64,000 nucleotides of DNA. It comes from Oegoconia quadripuncta. Lineage: Eukaryota; Arthropoda; Insecta; Lepidoptera; Autostichidae. Numbering within the stretch: the stretch's first letter is position 1; every line of letters begins with the position of its first letter. The DNA lies in the NCBI GenBank assembly GCA_949316235.1, contig OX438752.1, positions 754,001 to 818,000 on the forward strand. The letters are read 5' to 3'. This document shows, piece after piece, positions 1 through 9,550 of this stretch. Under the pieces are notes generated by a model. It was not told the DNA's origin and ran no database searches. It was given only the letters and a program-made list of their open reading frames with translations. Both the position numbers and the translations under genes were made by a program.

Positions 1-1199
1 TTATTGCATAAGTCGTGTATTGCACGCGGTAGCTACAATCGCATGCGCATAGGAACGCGTGCTATTGCAACTAATTTATTTCAAAGCCAGGCGAAGATTT
101 GGACAGGCAATCGGTTTTAACATAACAAAAGTTGCAAATCCATAATTGCAAAAGAAAATTATGACCATGGAAAATCCTTAGAAAGATCACTCATCATCAT
201 CATATCAGCCACTGCAACATATCAGTGCTGAATATAGCTGAGTGGACGGCTTTCACGCTACTATGCGTAAGAGATGCGGCATCCATGGTGCGGCGGACAC
301 GGGCCAGCGGCAACAGCCTCCTGATTATAGTGGCAGGCCACATGGATGGGCCATTCATGAAGCACTGGTTGTCGTTGCATGCACCAGTGCCCCAGATCAC
401 ATGCAATAGTTGAATTTTACTTACATAATAATTTTGACATTACACATTCTACAATTTCTATAATAATAATTCAATTTTCAAAATAATTTCAAATTAATAT
501 AATTTACTTTCCATGTTTCAATTTTGTTTTTTCTTCATGTTTCAATTTTTCAATTGACATTTGAATTCACAATTGTTATTATGTCTACCACTGTTTATTA
601 ACATAGTTATAGGTGACTGTACTATACTATTTCCATTTCTTTATTTTCTCGATGACAGCTCCTGTAGAATGTAACTGCGCATTTTACGCAAAAATTAACT
701 TTTAAATGCGAGGTATAAAAAATACGACAACTGCCTAATTTTGTTCCTTTATCCCATATAATATTCATCCAAGACAAATTGAGTCCATAAATGCAGTATT
801 TTTTTGTTAAAGTACGATAAATAACCAACATTTTAATAAAGTTACTTTCTATGGCAATATGAATAGTGATGTTATGATAGAAATATCTATATTGTATCGA
901 AATTGTATATATATATTTTATACTAGCTGACCTTTCCTTTCTTAAAGTTCCTCAAAATTCCTCAGTCCCTCTTTCTTAAAGTGATTAGATTACCGATGCC
1001 ACTGACATGACAAAGTTTTTCTCCCATAGCTAAGCCCCTGTTTAATGTAACATCATAAAACAAGAACTGCGATCGATATCATTACTTATTTAGTCACAAC
1101 ACTACAACTATCAAATTAGATCTGTCATCGAGAAAATAAAGAAATGGAAATAGTATAACAAAGATGGACCTTATTGTCTGGAAAAATGAATGATTTATT
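1..1199. other. AT-rich stretch, no gene recognised
   Basis: Unremarkable AT-rich DNA. A more balanced patch at about 225-413 is open on both strands for 62-69 codons, but neither translation resembles a family I know and there is no supporting splice or promoter signal. No repeat shared with the rest of the window was seen here apart from a short CATCATCATATCAGCC motif near 192, which recurs near 56.2 kb. Confidence 0.5.
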
Positions 1200-1920
1200 A
1201 TAGGCCTCCCTCCTTATAGAATTCACTCATCTAGCGATTTCCCGCGACCTTCATCAGATCGTCTGTCCACCTTGTGAGTGGACGTCCTACGGTTGCCGGT
1301 GCGTGGTCCAAAGAGTATAGTAACTATTTACCGAGAAAGAGTGGCAACTCCGTGATTAAATTTGCATGTATAGACAGTGCTGCTGCCAGCGATTGGTTGA
1401 GGAATTAAATCTATCTATACATACCTACGTACACTGATTATATAGGTAGAAACTGGGTTTAGAAATAGGTATTGTTGTTTATGAGGAAATTTTTATTTCT
1501 CATAACTAATTTCTTTAAATTAGCTATGAAAAACAAGTATAACAAAAACAAACAACAAACTAACAAAAATCTGAAATTCTACAAAAACTTTCAAAAGGAA
1601 ATCGCCGTTGACTGAGAGCTCGACATGACATCACCCACCGGTAAGATGGCGGCTGCTAACTGCTGATGGCGACAGAACACTAATAACGGTTAGTTCGTCA
1701 ACCGCAGTTCAGAGGTCGCAGTCTGCTATGAAAATTGATGACATTTGAAGTGTGCCCCCCCCGTGGTCTCTACTCGAGAAGTTTAATGTCCCACCGGTCA
1801 TCAGTTTTTCGAGCTCTGTGCAATTCGCCGGACTATGTTGCTGACTTCGCGTACAGATTTCTTCATTCCTGATTCGATCATACAGTGAATCGCCCTCTCA
1901 ATAGCTCGTTGCGTGTCTGA
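1200..1920 (-). pseudogene. RTE-type LINE ORF2 C-terminus, decayed
   Basis: Two minus-strand blocks read as the extreme C-terminal domain of an RTE-like reverse transcriptase. The block at about 1780-1920 gives TQRAIERAIHCMIESGMKK. The block at about 1200-1330 gives GRPLTRWTDDLMKVAGNR. Their order on the minus strand is the order expected in the intact protein, so this is probably one copy with unrelated sequence (about 1340-1770) between the blocks. Stops interrupt both blocks and no promoter or RT core is present. It abuts a LINE-A 3' end at 1930. Confidence 0.55.
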
Positions 1921-1929
1921 CCTTTATAC

Positions 1930-2640
1930 AAATCAAAATCAAAAATGCTTTATTACATAGGTACACGGGGTACACTTAAAATAGTCAGATTTTACACTTT
2001 TTAAGCTACTGCTTGTTCAAAACGGAATTTTCCCCTGAGAAGAACAAGCAAGAAACTCGAGAGGTTGCTCTTTAAAAAAAAAGGTATACAATATATTACA
2101 AAATTATTAATTATAATTTTATATTATAATATTTCATTATTAATTGTGAAACAGCCTGGTTATGCGAACGGGCTGTTTATGTCCATGAATGTTTATCATC
2201 TAAATAATCTGATATTTTATAATATGCTTTGTTAATAAGTTTCTGTTTTATAGTATCTTTAAATGTAATAAAAGAACGATTTTGTATATCAACAGGAACC
2301 TTATTGAAAAAAGCGCATACATAACCCTTTGAATGAATTACTGACTTTGCGGAGGCGACGTCACCTGCAATTTTGTATTGACATCATGTTTATCACTATT
2401 TTTCCTAAATGATGCTATATTTTTTTTAACATATATTAGATTTTCAAAAATGAATTGTGACGAAAAGGTTAGAATATTATACTCTTTAAATCTGTCTCTA
2501 AGTGACACTGCAGGTCTCAATTGATAAATTGCGAGAACGGCACGTTTTTGTAAAACAAAGATTGTATTTATATCCGCGGTATTTCCCCACGGCAAGATAC
2601 CGTAAGACATCGGGCTATGGAAATAACTAAAATATACTAA
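1930..2640 (-). mobile_element. LINE-A 3' end with RT C-terminal fragment
   Basis: Antisense 3' end of a CR1/Jockey-superfamily LINE. The minus-strand frame at 2338-2610 encodes the domain after the RT core (YGILPWGNTADINTIFVLQK, then AIYQLRP and an asparagine/lysine-rich stretch). Lower coordinates hold the 3' UTR, ending in the family's TTTGATTTTGATTT-like tail. Other copies lie near 2.8, 22.1, 33.2, 40.5, 42, 44.4, 50 and 60.6 kb. It is strongly 5' truncated with no EN or RT active-site region, so it cannot be autonomous. Confidence 0.75.
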
Positions 2641-2654
2641 TCTAGCAGTATTGT

Positions 2655-2702
2655 AGTCAAACGCGAAACCAGTTTTTAATAAAAAAAAAAAAAAAAAAAA
2701 AA
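2655..2702 (+). mobile_element. LINE-B 3' tail (poly-A)
   Basis: The terminal motif GTCAAACGCGAAACCAG plus TTTTTAAT and about 24 A is the 3' end of LINE-B, seen with coding sequence near 7.8, 33.8 and 42.4 kb. Only the last 45 bases or so are here, wedged between two oppositely oriented LINE-A ends. Confidence 0.7.
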
Positions 2703-2962
2703 GTATAAACAGTAAACCAGCCCGTTTGCATAACCAGACTATTTCACAATTAATAATGAAATATTATAAATAAAATAATAATTAATAATTTTGTAATATA
2801 AAAACCTTTTCTTTTTAAGAGCAACGTCTCGAGTTTCTTGTTTGTTCTTCTCTCACGGGAAAATTGCCTTTTGAACAAGCAGTAGCTTTAAAAATGTAAA
2901 ATCTGACTATTTTAAGTGTACCCTGTGTACCTACGAAATAAAGCATTTTTAATTTGATTTGA
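2703..2962 (+). mobile_element. LINE-A 3' UTR fragment
   Basis: Sense copy of the LINE-A 3' UTR (AACCAGACTATTTCACAATT, then GAGTTTCTTGTTTGTTC) ending in TTTGATTTGAT. With the antisense copy at 1930-2640 it forms an inverted pair with about 60 bp between the two. Confidence 0.75.
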
Positions 2963-2999
2963 TGTTATTGAATTCCTTGTTCGAGAGACTCACTGCAGT

Positions 3000-3320
3000 C
3001 GCGCTAACTTAACGACACCCACGGGAATTTTCTAATAGAAAGAAGAAGAAATATAGGTTACTGTCTGTCTACACGTATTGATCGCAAGTCGTGCTGTAAT
3101 ATAATCCAACGACAATCTCCTAACGATGCGTAGCCCTCAATTAAGCTAATGTACCCGTAACATGATAAATGGAAGCTAGTGTAATGGAATTTTGTAGACC
3201 ACCATACGAGTATATTATGGCAGGGTAATACTCATAGAGTATTTAGTACATAATTCACCTCCACACCCTCCCACCGCAACCCCAGGGGGAAAATTGGGAA
3301 AGTTAGAATTACAAACAAAC
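3000..3320. other. Intergenic, nothing recognised
   Basis: I see no coding potential, repeat shared within the window, or structured RNA in this stretch. Confidence 0.4.
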
Positions 3321-3386
3321 AATCATCATCAGCCCGTAAACAGCCCACTGCAGGGATATAGGCCTTCCCTCGTATATGAGGGAGTA

Positions 3387-3397
3387 TGGGCCATAGT
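3387..3397. repeat. Target-site duplication, left copy
   Basis: TGGGCCATAGT, repeated exactly at 4181-4191 on the other side of the R400 dimer. Confidence 0.85.
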
Positions 3398-4180
3398 TCT
3401 TTTTTTTTTCGTTTCATTCTCTCCTCTAGGAGAAGGCAAAGGGATCTAGCCCATAACAGCCATGGCTTATTGCTCTCATTTCTTCAGTTTGTAAGTCAGT
3501 CTCAGTCAAGTAATTCGTCGTATACTTGGCGTATACAGTCTAGTCACGGTCAAGTCATTCTTCAGTAAAGTGGCAGAATGCTTTACAAAAGATTTTGGCG
3601 GCTTCTTGTGGGAACCCGAAAGCTCCGTTACGCACTTTACTTTACACTTCCCTTCACTTGTACACCATCACTAACGTTTGCTGCACAATATTCTGCCATT
3701 ATTAAGCTTCAAAAGTCAGGATGCACAAATTATAAGAATTATAAAGAAAAATGCTACTTCACTCGCCGAGTTCCCGCCAAAAAGCCCTTTTTTTTTCGTT
3801 TCGTTCTCTCCTCTAGGAGAAGGCAAAGGGATCTAGCCCATAACAGCCATGTCTTATTTCTCTCATTTCTTCAGTTTGTAAGTCAGTCTCAGTCAAAACA
3901 AGTAATTCGTCGTATACCTGGCATATACAGAGTCTAGTCACGGTCAAGTCATTCTTCAGTAAAGTGGCAGAATGCTTTACAAAAGATTTTGGCGGCTTCT
4001 TGTGGGAACCCGAAAGCTCCGTTACGCACTTTAATTTACACTTCCCTTCACTTGTACACCATCACTAACGTTTGCTGCACAATATTCTGCCATTATTAAG
4101 CTTCAAAAGTTAGAATGCACAAATTATAAGAATTATAAAGAAAAATGCAACTTCACTCGCCGAGTTCCCGCCAAAAAGCC
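3398..4180 (-). mobile_element. R400 retroposon, head-to-tail dimer
   Basis: Two copies of a roughly 390-bp unit in the same orientation (3398-3786 and 3787-4180), each with a T-run on its left, i.e. a poly-A 3' end on the minus strand. The minus-strand 5' end is GGCTTTTTGGCGGGAACTCG and the 3' end is TCTCCTAGAGGAGAGAATG plus A. The units differ at about ten positions. A single 11-bp TSD brackets the pair. I see no clear pol III boxes, so class (SINE or LINE-derived) is uncertain. Frames at 3386-3568 and 3578-3937 read across it but merely translate the repeat. Confidence 0.8.
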
Positions 4181-4191
4181 TGGGCCATAGT
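4181..4191. repeat. Target-site duplication, right copy
   Basis: TGGGCCATAGT, partner of the copy at 3387-3397. Confidence 0.85.
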
Positions 4192-4508
4192 CAACCACGC
4201 TGGCCCAATGCGGATAGGTGATGTCACATGCCTTTGACTATTTCTCAGCCATGCAGGATTCGTCACGATGTTTTCCTTCACCGTTTAAGAGAGCAGTCGG
4301 ATAAATGCACATAAGTAATTAAATTTAAGAAGTCATTGGTACATGGCCTCCTAAATTGGGAGACCGCGTCTTAACCGCTGAGCCACCGGCGCTTTTATTT
4401 TTTATATTAGTGGCTATACTGGGCACTAGCTAGAGGAATCCCACATGACAAGAAGGTCTGGTAGATAATACTTTATACTCACATACACACACGCGCACAA
4501 ACACATCT

Positions 4509-4545
4509 ATAACCAAATATATATCCTAATATATATTTGGTTATA
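4509..4545. repeat. Short palindrome (inverted repeat)
   Basis: Arms TATAACCAAATATATAT and ATATATATTTGGTTATA flank a few bases of loop; a second small hairpin (AGGTAAGGA/TCCTTACCT) follows at once. It sits just outside the left end of the MITE at 4564. Confidence 0.7.
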
Positions 4546-4563
4546 GGTAAGGACCTATCCTTA

Positions 4564-4962
4564 CCTATGAAATTGGCGTTTTGTATGAAGAATTTCATTA
4601 TGACTTTTTTCTCCATACAAACATTTTTGAAATTTTTTTGAGAACGGCAAATCCAAATTTATCTAAACTTTGTGTGTATTATCGGATAACATTAAGTTAA
4701 ATATAGGTAGTGTTGATTTTTAAAAGTAACCGCCTTATAAAAGTTTCAGAGAATCTAAGAAATAATATGGGAAGGTCATGAAAAGAGCTGTGTTCAAGTT
4801 TTTTTTATTATGTGATTTAGTTCAGACATTAAAACATATTTCATGTGATACCTTGAAAATATATTCTATTTGTCAAATAAAAAACCATATTTGGAAATAG
4901 CAATAGAATCGTAGGAGTCGGTACATATGATTAACGAAGAAAAAAATCTCCAATTTCATAGG
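4564..4962. mobile_element. TA-flanked MITE (Tc1/mariner-like)
   Basis: Terminal inverted repeats CCTATGAAATTGG at the left and CCAATTTCATAGG at the right, each bordered by TA (4562-4563 and 4963-4964), as expected for a Tc1/mariner-type TA duplication. The 399-bp interior has no transposase frame, so this is a non-autonomous element. The superfamily call rests only on TSD and size. Confidence 0.7.
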
Positions 4963-5267
4963 TAAAAATTTTTTTTTTTCATTTATTTACAACTCACGTA
5001 AGCAGACTAATCCAGGTTTTTCAATTTCAATTATGCATAATGTAAATCATAACTAAAAACTACAGGAAGGGAGAGCAGATTATCCTAACTCAAGTTTTAA
5101 GAAGCTTAATAGGATGATCTGACAATTGAGTACAAGCTTGTTATGTTTGGTAATGAAACTTAATATTATTGGAGTTATTTTTTTTTGAATTTTGAATACT
5201 GAAGAACATCACGCCATGGCCACGCCAGTTTCCAATAACAGAGGAATTGTCCAGCTAATGTTCAGCA

Positions 5268-5720
5268 TACATATTTTATTTCATAGGATAAAATTATCCC
5301 TTGAAAACGTCACTATTAATATTATTTACTATTACATTTAATTTACATTACTGCTCATTCACAAAGCTGACTCCCCAGACAAGAACGAGCAAGAAACTCC
5401 AGGGTTACTCTTTTAAACAGACAATATGGGTTGTGATTTGATAATTATATGAATAATACACTGTGGAACGGACTTCCTGCAGCGGTATTCCCGAACGATT
5501 AGACATTGGAACCTTCAAGAAACGAGCCTACACCTTCCTCAAAGGCCGGCAACGCATCTGTGACCCTTTTGGTGTTGCGGGTGTCCATGGGCGGCGGTGA
5601 TTGCTTTCCATCAGGTGACCCGCATGCTCGTTTGCCGCCCCTCTTATATATATAAAAAAAACAGCTATATGGCATTGCTTATCATTCAAATAGTCAGTGA
5701 TTTTATAATGATATGAGTAT
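5268..5720 (-). mobile_element. LINE-A 3' UTR, split by a LINE-C fragment
   Basis: Antisense LINE-A 3' UTR at 5268-5457 (GGATAAAATTATC, GACTCCCCAGA, GAGCAAGAAACTC) resumes at about 5668-5720 (ATTCAAATAGTCAGTGATTTT). Between them lies a sense LINE-C end, so LINE-C inserted into an older LINE-A copy. Confidence 0.7.
5460..5662 (+). mobile_element. LINE-C 3' end
   Basis: Sense 3' end of a LINE. The frame reads the RT C-terminal motif for [16 protein letters not shown] sequence (here GTGGAACGGACTTCCTGCAG), then [24 protein letters not shown] codons, ending with GCATGCTCGTTTGCCGCCC and an A-rich tail. Antisense copies occur near 22.4, 31.8, 36.9, 48.6 and 52.0 kb. Confidence 0.7.
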
Positions 5721-6125
5721 ACATTTCCCCAGGATTGACAGAAACTGTCACCTTTGTAACTGAATTGGAGGGTAATCTATTATCAATGGTAAAGGTCCAA
5801 ACTCGAAGCCACACCTTCTTGATTGCTAATCGTGACCGGCTACCTTGCTATATGATGCGATATTTGAGCCTGCGCCGGCGGATAACGGGCGCGCGCGCGC
5901 TATGGCTGCCAACAATGCGCGGGCAATAGTAAACCGACTTTGTTTTGGTATTCGACCGTACTGGGAAATATGCGCGTAATGTCTATTGCGTCCTGCGATA
6001 ACAACCGAGTTTGGATACCGTAGAATACTTTGTTAGAAATTGAAAGCGCTAAAGACAAAATATAATCGTCACTACTCAGCATGTATGAGAGTGAATGAAA
6101 CGAAAGAGGTGTGTAGGGTGTCGCC

Positions 6126-6216
6126 CTACACGATGGGGCACAAAAGTGTTCGAACCCGCAACCGTTGGTTTCGCTGACAGGGTCGCTAACCACTAGACCA
6201 ATTGGTCATCACTTCT
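6126..6216 (-). mobile_element. SINE-3 5' head
   Basis: Minus-strand tRNA-like head with GGTTGCGGGTTCGAACAC, a degraded B-box, and CCAATTGGTCTAGTGGTTAG at the A-box. It is cut off just after the B-box region and is not a functional tRNA: the acceptor stem cannot form. Confidence 0.65.
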
Positions 6217-6320
6217 TTACAAATCAGTGTAAAAAAATGTTTTTTTTTTCTGCACGACGGTTTCGTACTTGAACTCAATCACACCTGATGTTAAGTGAAG
6301 ATGAAGTCGACATACAATTT

Positions 6321-6980
6321 TTAGCTTCGTCGTAGATATGGAAAAAGTTAATGCCCTCCGGCATGACGTGTGTTCATGTAATTTAATATTCTCTTTTAAA
6401 ATCGTCTATTTTGCGATTTGGGGGAATACCTTGAATGCTGTCGAGTAAGCATTTTGTAGTTTTCTAGGTATATGCATGAGGAGATTGCGACATTGTAGGC
6501 TTTGAATTGTGCAGACAGTTAGGCCACTATGGATTGGAATTTAATTGTTAATGCGACTTCTAGTCTCTAATAAACCACCTGCTACAGTGGTTTACCTCAA
6601 TCACACCTGATGTTAAGTGAAGCTGAGGCCGAAAGTGGAAGCGTACTGACCCGCAACCCAAGAGAAGAGGCCGTAAGGGGTAGCGTACTGACACGCAACT
6701 CAAGAGATGAGGCCGAAAGTGGAAGCGTACTGACCCGGAAACCCCAACACATTTGGGGGACTGGCTCTCTTATCTCTGACAACCGGAACATAACAATGCT
6801 ATTAACATTGCTGCTTGGCGGCAGATTTAGATAAGATGGTGGTAGCTAGCCAGGCGGACATTTTAAAATGCCCTACCACCAACCAAACCGAGTACTTAAA
6901 CATGTACCCCGCTGGGGATCGAACCCGCGACCTCCGAATCGTAAACTCAGTGTTGTTTACATTGAGCCACGGAGGCGGTT
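6321..6980 (-). mobile_element. SINE-1 long form with 42-bp internal repeats (3 units)
   Basis: A tRNA-derived SINE read on the minus strand: head AACCGCCTCCGTGGCTCAAT (A-box TGGCTCAAT), B-box GGTTCGATCCCC, then a body and a run of three units of about 42 bp (6621-6750) built on GTCAGTACGCTTCC. The usual SINE-1 end (CACTTAACATCAGGTGTGAT) is followed by about 280 bp of extra sequence (6321-6600) instead of an A-tail. The same extension occurs at 46.43-46.72 kb, so it belongs to a long subfamily. Confidence 0.75.
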
Positions 6981-7274
6981 AAATTTTAAAGGCGGTTAAA
7001 AATTACTTGTATAAACGCATTCCAATGCATCCAAATAATAGTTCCTATGAAATAAAATATTTTGTTTTGAACACTTCAACTGCTGAACATAGGCTTCCCT
7101 CATAGAATTCCAGAGCGATCGGTTGGAGGCGGCCTCCATCCAACGATTACCCGCGACCTATATTAAGGTCCTACGCTGCACTTGACTGTGCGTGGTCTAC
7201 CGATAACTTTAATGGCTTATTAAACCCGATAACTTTGTCTCTCAGTCTTTTACAGGATGCACTTCGGTGAGTGT

Positions 7275-7285
7275 GCGTTGGAATT
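7275..7285. repeat. Target-site duplication, left copy
   Basis: GCGTTGGAATT, identical to 7745-7755, bracketing the R400 composite. Confidence 0.8.
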
Positions 7286-7744
7286 TTTTTTTTTTTTTTT
7301 TGGTTTCATTCTCTCCTTTAGGAGAAGGCAAAGGGATCTAGCCCATAACAGCCATGTCTTATTTCTCTTATTTCTTCAGTTTGTAAGTCAGTCTCAGTCA
7401 AAACAAGTAATTCGTCGTATACTTGGCGTATACAGGGTCTAGTCACGGTCAAGTCATTCTTCAGTAAAGTGGCAGAATGCTTTACAAAAGATTTTGGCGG
7501 CTTCTTGTGGGAACCCGAAAGCTCCGTTACGCACTTTAATTTACACTTCCCTTCACTTGTACACCATCACTAACGTTTGCTGCACAATATTCTGCCATTA
7601 TTAAGCTTCAAAAGTTAGAATGCACAAATTATAAGACTTATAAAGAAAAATGCTACTTCACTCGCCGAGTTCCCGCCAAAAAGCCTTTTTTTTTTTTTTT
7701 TAATTAGCCTATCGTGTCCCACTGCTGGGCAAAGGCCTCCTCAG
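7286..7744 (-). mobile_element. R400 composite: foreign 5' fragment + poly-A + R400 + poly-A
   Basis: On the minus strand the inserted unit begins with about 43 nt ending in CAGCAGTGGGACACGATAGG and a TAATT, followed by about 15 A, then a complete R400 copy and its own A-tail. One 11-bp TSD encloses everything. The leading 43 nt resemble the common lepidopteran CCCAGCAGTGGGA retroposon tail, not R400. Either two RNAs were joined during reverse transcription or R400 landed in the A-tail of a tiny earlier insert. Confidence 0.75.
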
Positions 7745-7755
7745 GCGTTGGAATT
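7745..7755. repeat. Target-site duplication, right copy
   Basis: GCGTTGGAATT, partner of 7275-7285. Confidence 0.8.
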
Positions 7756-8279
7756 ACACAATCTTATTCCACCATCGCCATTCCATCTTCGGACTACTAG
7801 GCGTGGGGAGGGATTCCACCCGTATGTAGTTAACATACCGAACATTCGCACTAAGCGGTTCGACTCGTCATTCATAATGCGAACAGCCAAGGCATGGAAC
7901 TCCCTTCCGGCGTCAGTCTTTCCTGAATCCTACAACCTTGGGATCTTAAAGAGCAGGGTGAATAGGCATCTACTGAGATCTCGTGCTTCATCTTCGGCCA
8001 CATCGTCACATTTTGGTCAAATCACAATCCAATTAACCATAAAAAATGGCCCACCGGCCATCATTTCTTCGAGCTATGTGCCCTGCCCACTTAAACTTGC
8101 TAATCTGCTGGTCTATATCAGTGACTTTCATTTAAGATAATATTTATATAAGATAGTTAATTCACCTTGAAGATTTAAATTTAAAAATTTATCATCCAAA
8201 TACACCAAAAAGTTAAATTTATATTAGAAAACGGATTAACCGATATTGATCAACCGACGAAAAATGACGGGTGTGTACG

Positions 8280-8281
<2 letters not shown>

Positions 8282-8312
<31 letters not shown>
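8282..8312. repeat. (TG)n microsatellite
   Basis: About 15 uninterrupted TG units. Confidence 0.95.
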
Positions 8313-8316
<4 letters not shown>

Positions 8317-8541
8317 ATTTCTGGACGTATCTCAGTAACGCATGGTTCTATATGAGTGCTGTTTTTTATATAAATGACTAATAAAGAAGATGATTCCATG
8401 CACAAATTCGAAAATAAAATCTTTAACTGCTGGATCCAGAATCCGACTACAACTAAATAAACTAATAATAGACAATACTTAAACGTTGCAACATCACCCC
8501 CATCACAGAAAAACTAATAGTACTAACGTACCCCATCTAAT

Positions 8542-8567
8542 GAAAGAAAGAAAGAAAGAAAGAAAGT
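8542..8567. repeat. (GAAA)n microsatellite
   Basis: Six GAAA units followed by TATTTATTT. A similar GAAA/TTTATT junction at about 44.65 kb suggests both are antisense LINE tails. Confidence 0.85.
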
Positions 8568-9009
8568 ATTTATTTGGATTTCTGTTATAAAGATGTATAC
8601 ATACGTAAGTTTACAATACCTAAATCCAAAAAGGTCTCCACCCAGCATGTGCCGGGTTGGAGCAACCACGACGCTGTTTTCTGTGGAGCCGATAGGCTGA
8701 GTGGTGCCACTGTACTACTTAATATTAACAACTCTCCATATCAACTACCCATAAAACATCTATTATTTACTTAATATAATTATAGTACTTACTTAATATT
8801 TAGATACATATCTATTGTAGATATATTGACACACAAAATGAATATATAAGTACTACTTTCTCATGGTATAATATCATTATATATTAATATTGCTAATGGG
8901 CACAATATCTTTTAGTAGCTCCAACTTACCACTTTTGTACAAATTGGTGAATGACGTGTACATCTTTAATTGTCTTATAATATCAGGAATTGAATTTCTA
9001 AAATATGTA

Positions 9010-9012
<3 letters not shown>

Positions 9013-9056
<44 letters not shown>
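9013..9056. repeat. (AT)n microsatellite
   Basis: About 22 uninterrupted AT units. Both strands stay open across it (tyrosine/isoleucine repeats), but those frames are artefacts of the array. Confidence 0.95.
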
Positions 9057-9060
<4 letters not shown>

Positions 9061-9318
9061 AATATTATATGATGTTGATGTTCCAAATAAATAAATAAAT
9101 AAAAGATGTTCTTAGCAAAGTTTTGATGAAAATAGTTTTATTCTTAGGCATATTTTTTGATGGAAATTTTTAGTCTAGTCTACCTGGACGATATAATCAT
9201 TTGTTTCAACAATGTTGCCAGGCGTTTCTACATTTCCATTTTATGTGTGTGTGTGTAATGAAATTTGAAAAAGAATTTCAATTATTTTTTTATACACTAC
9301 GAGTTAACGGTTGACCAG

Positions 9319-9470
9319 AATCACACCTGATGTTTTTTTTTTAATCTTAATTGTGAGAACTTGGTCAATATTAACTATATCACTCAATTGTACAGTTAAT
9401 AGTCCAAAGTGAAGATAAGGCCGAAGGTGGAAGCGTACTGACCCGGAAACCGCATCTTATATGAGGGAAA
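9319..9470 (-). mobile_element. SINE-1 3' fragment, interrupted
   Basis: Antisense SINE-1 end AATCACACCTGATGT is separated from AAGTGAAGATAAGGCCGAAG by about 85 bp of unrelated AT-rich sequence beginning with nine T. The second part stops at CCGCATCTTATATGAGG. Confidence 0.65.
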
Positions 9471-9550
9471 GAAATAGGAGGGAAGTCGGTCCGTGACATT
9501 CTATTTTGATGTTTGATGATGATGATTGCTAAGTTTATTTATTTTTTATT

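Larger units (their letters stand above)
3322..4397 (-). mobile_element. SINE-4, tRNA-derived, split by R400 insertion
   Basis: Minus-strand head at about 4397 reads GCGCCGGTGGCTCAGCGG, a tRNA-like start with an A-box (TGGCTCAGCGG). The 3' body ends in CCCATACTCCCTCAT followed by CTGCAGTGGG and GGGCTGATGATGAT at about 3322-3395. A 783-bp insertion (3398-4180) interrupts it; removing that and one TSD copy restores a continuous SINE of about 280 bp. The B-box region is eroded. 3' fragments recur at 32.73-32.85 kb and 50.72-50.82 kb. Confidence 0.7.
7225..8030 (+). pseudogene. LINE-B RT C-terminal fragment
   Basis: Outside the R400 insertion, the sense frame at 7748-8000 encodes the LINE-B tail domain: IPPSPFHLRTTRRGEGFHPY, then FIMRTAKAWNSLPASVFPES and FKSRVNRHL-like residues. 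The match to the 33.7-kb copy resumes on the left at GGTGAGTGTGC (7265). No RT core is present and the copy ends in an irregular A-rich tail near 8030. Confidence 0.65.
7078..8130 (-). pseudogene. RTE LINE C-terminus split by nested insertions
   Basis: The minus strand encodes KVTDIDQQISKFKWAGHIAR at about 8040-8130 and VAGNRWMEAASNRSLWNSM at about 7078-7180. These are consecutive blocks of an RTE ORF2 tail, separated by a sense LINE-B fragment (about 7225-8030) that itself carries the R400 composite at 7286-7744. The layering gives an order: RTE oldest, then LINE-B, then R400. Confidence 0.6.

Noticed and set aside
200..413. Overlapping 62- and 68-codon frames on opposite strands
   Set aside because: No motif, no splice or promoter signal, and both strands open equally; chance in a GC-balanced patch.
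3578..3937. 119-codon frame across the R400 dimer
   Set aside because: It crosses the junction of two repeat units and its second half repeats the first; other R400 copies do not keep it open.
6597..6834. Frames of 64 and 74 codons with repeated SVLTRN or RVSTLPL units
   Set aside because: Same SINE VNTR, three-unit copy.
8877..9086. Small proteins with Tyr/Ile repeats
   Set aside because: Produced by the (AT)n microsatellite.
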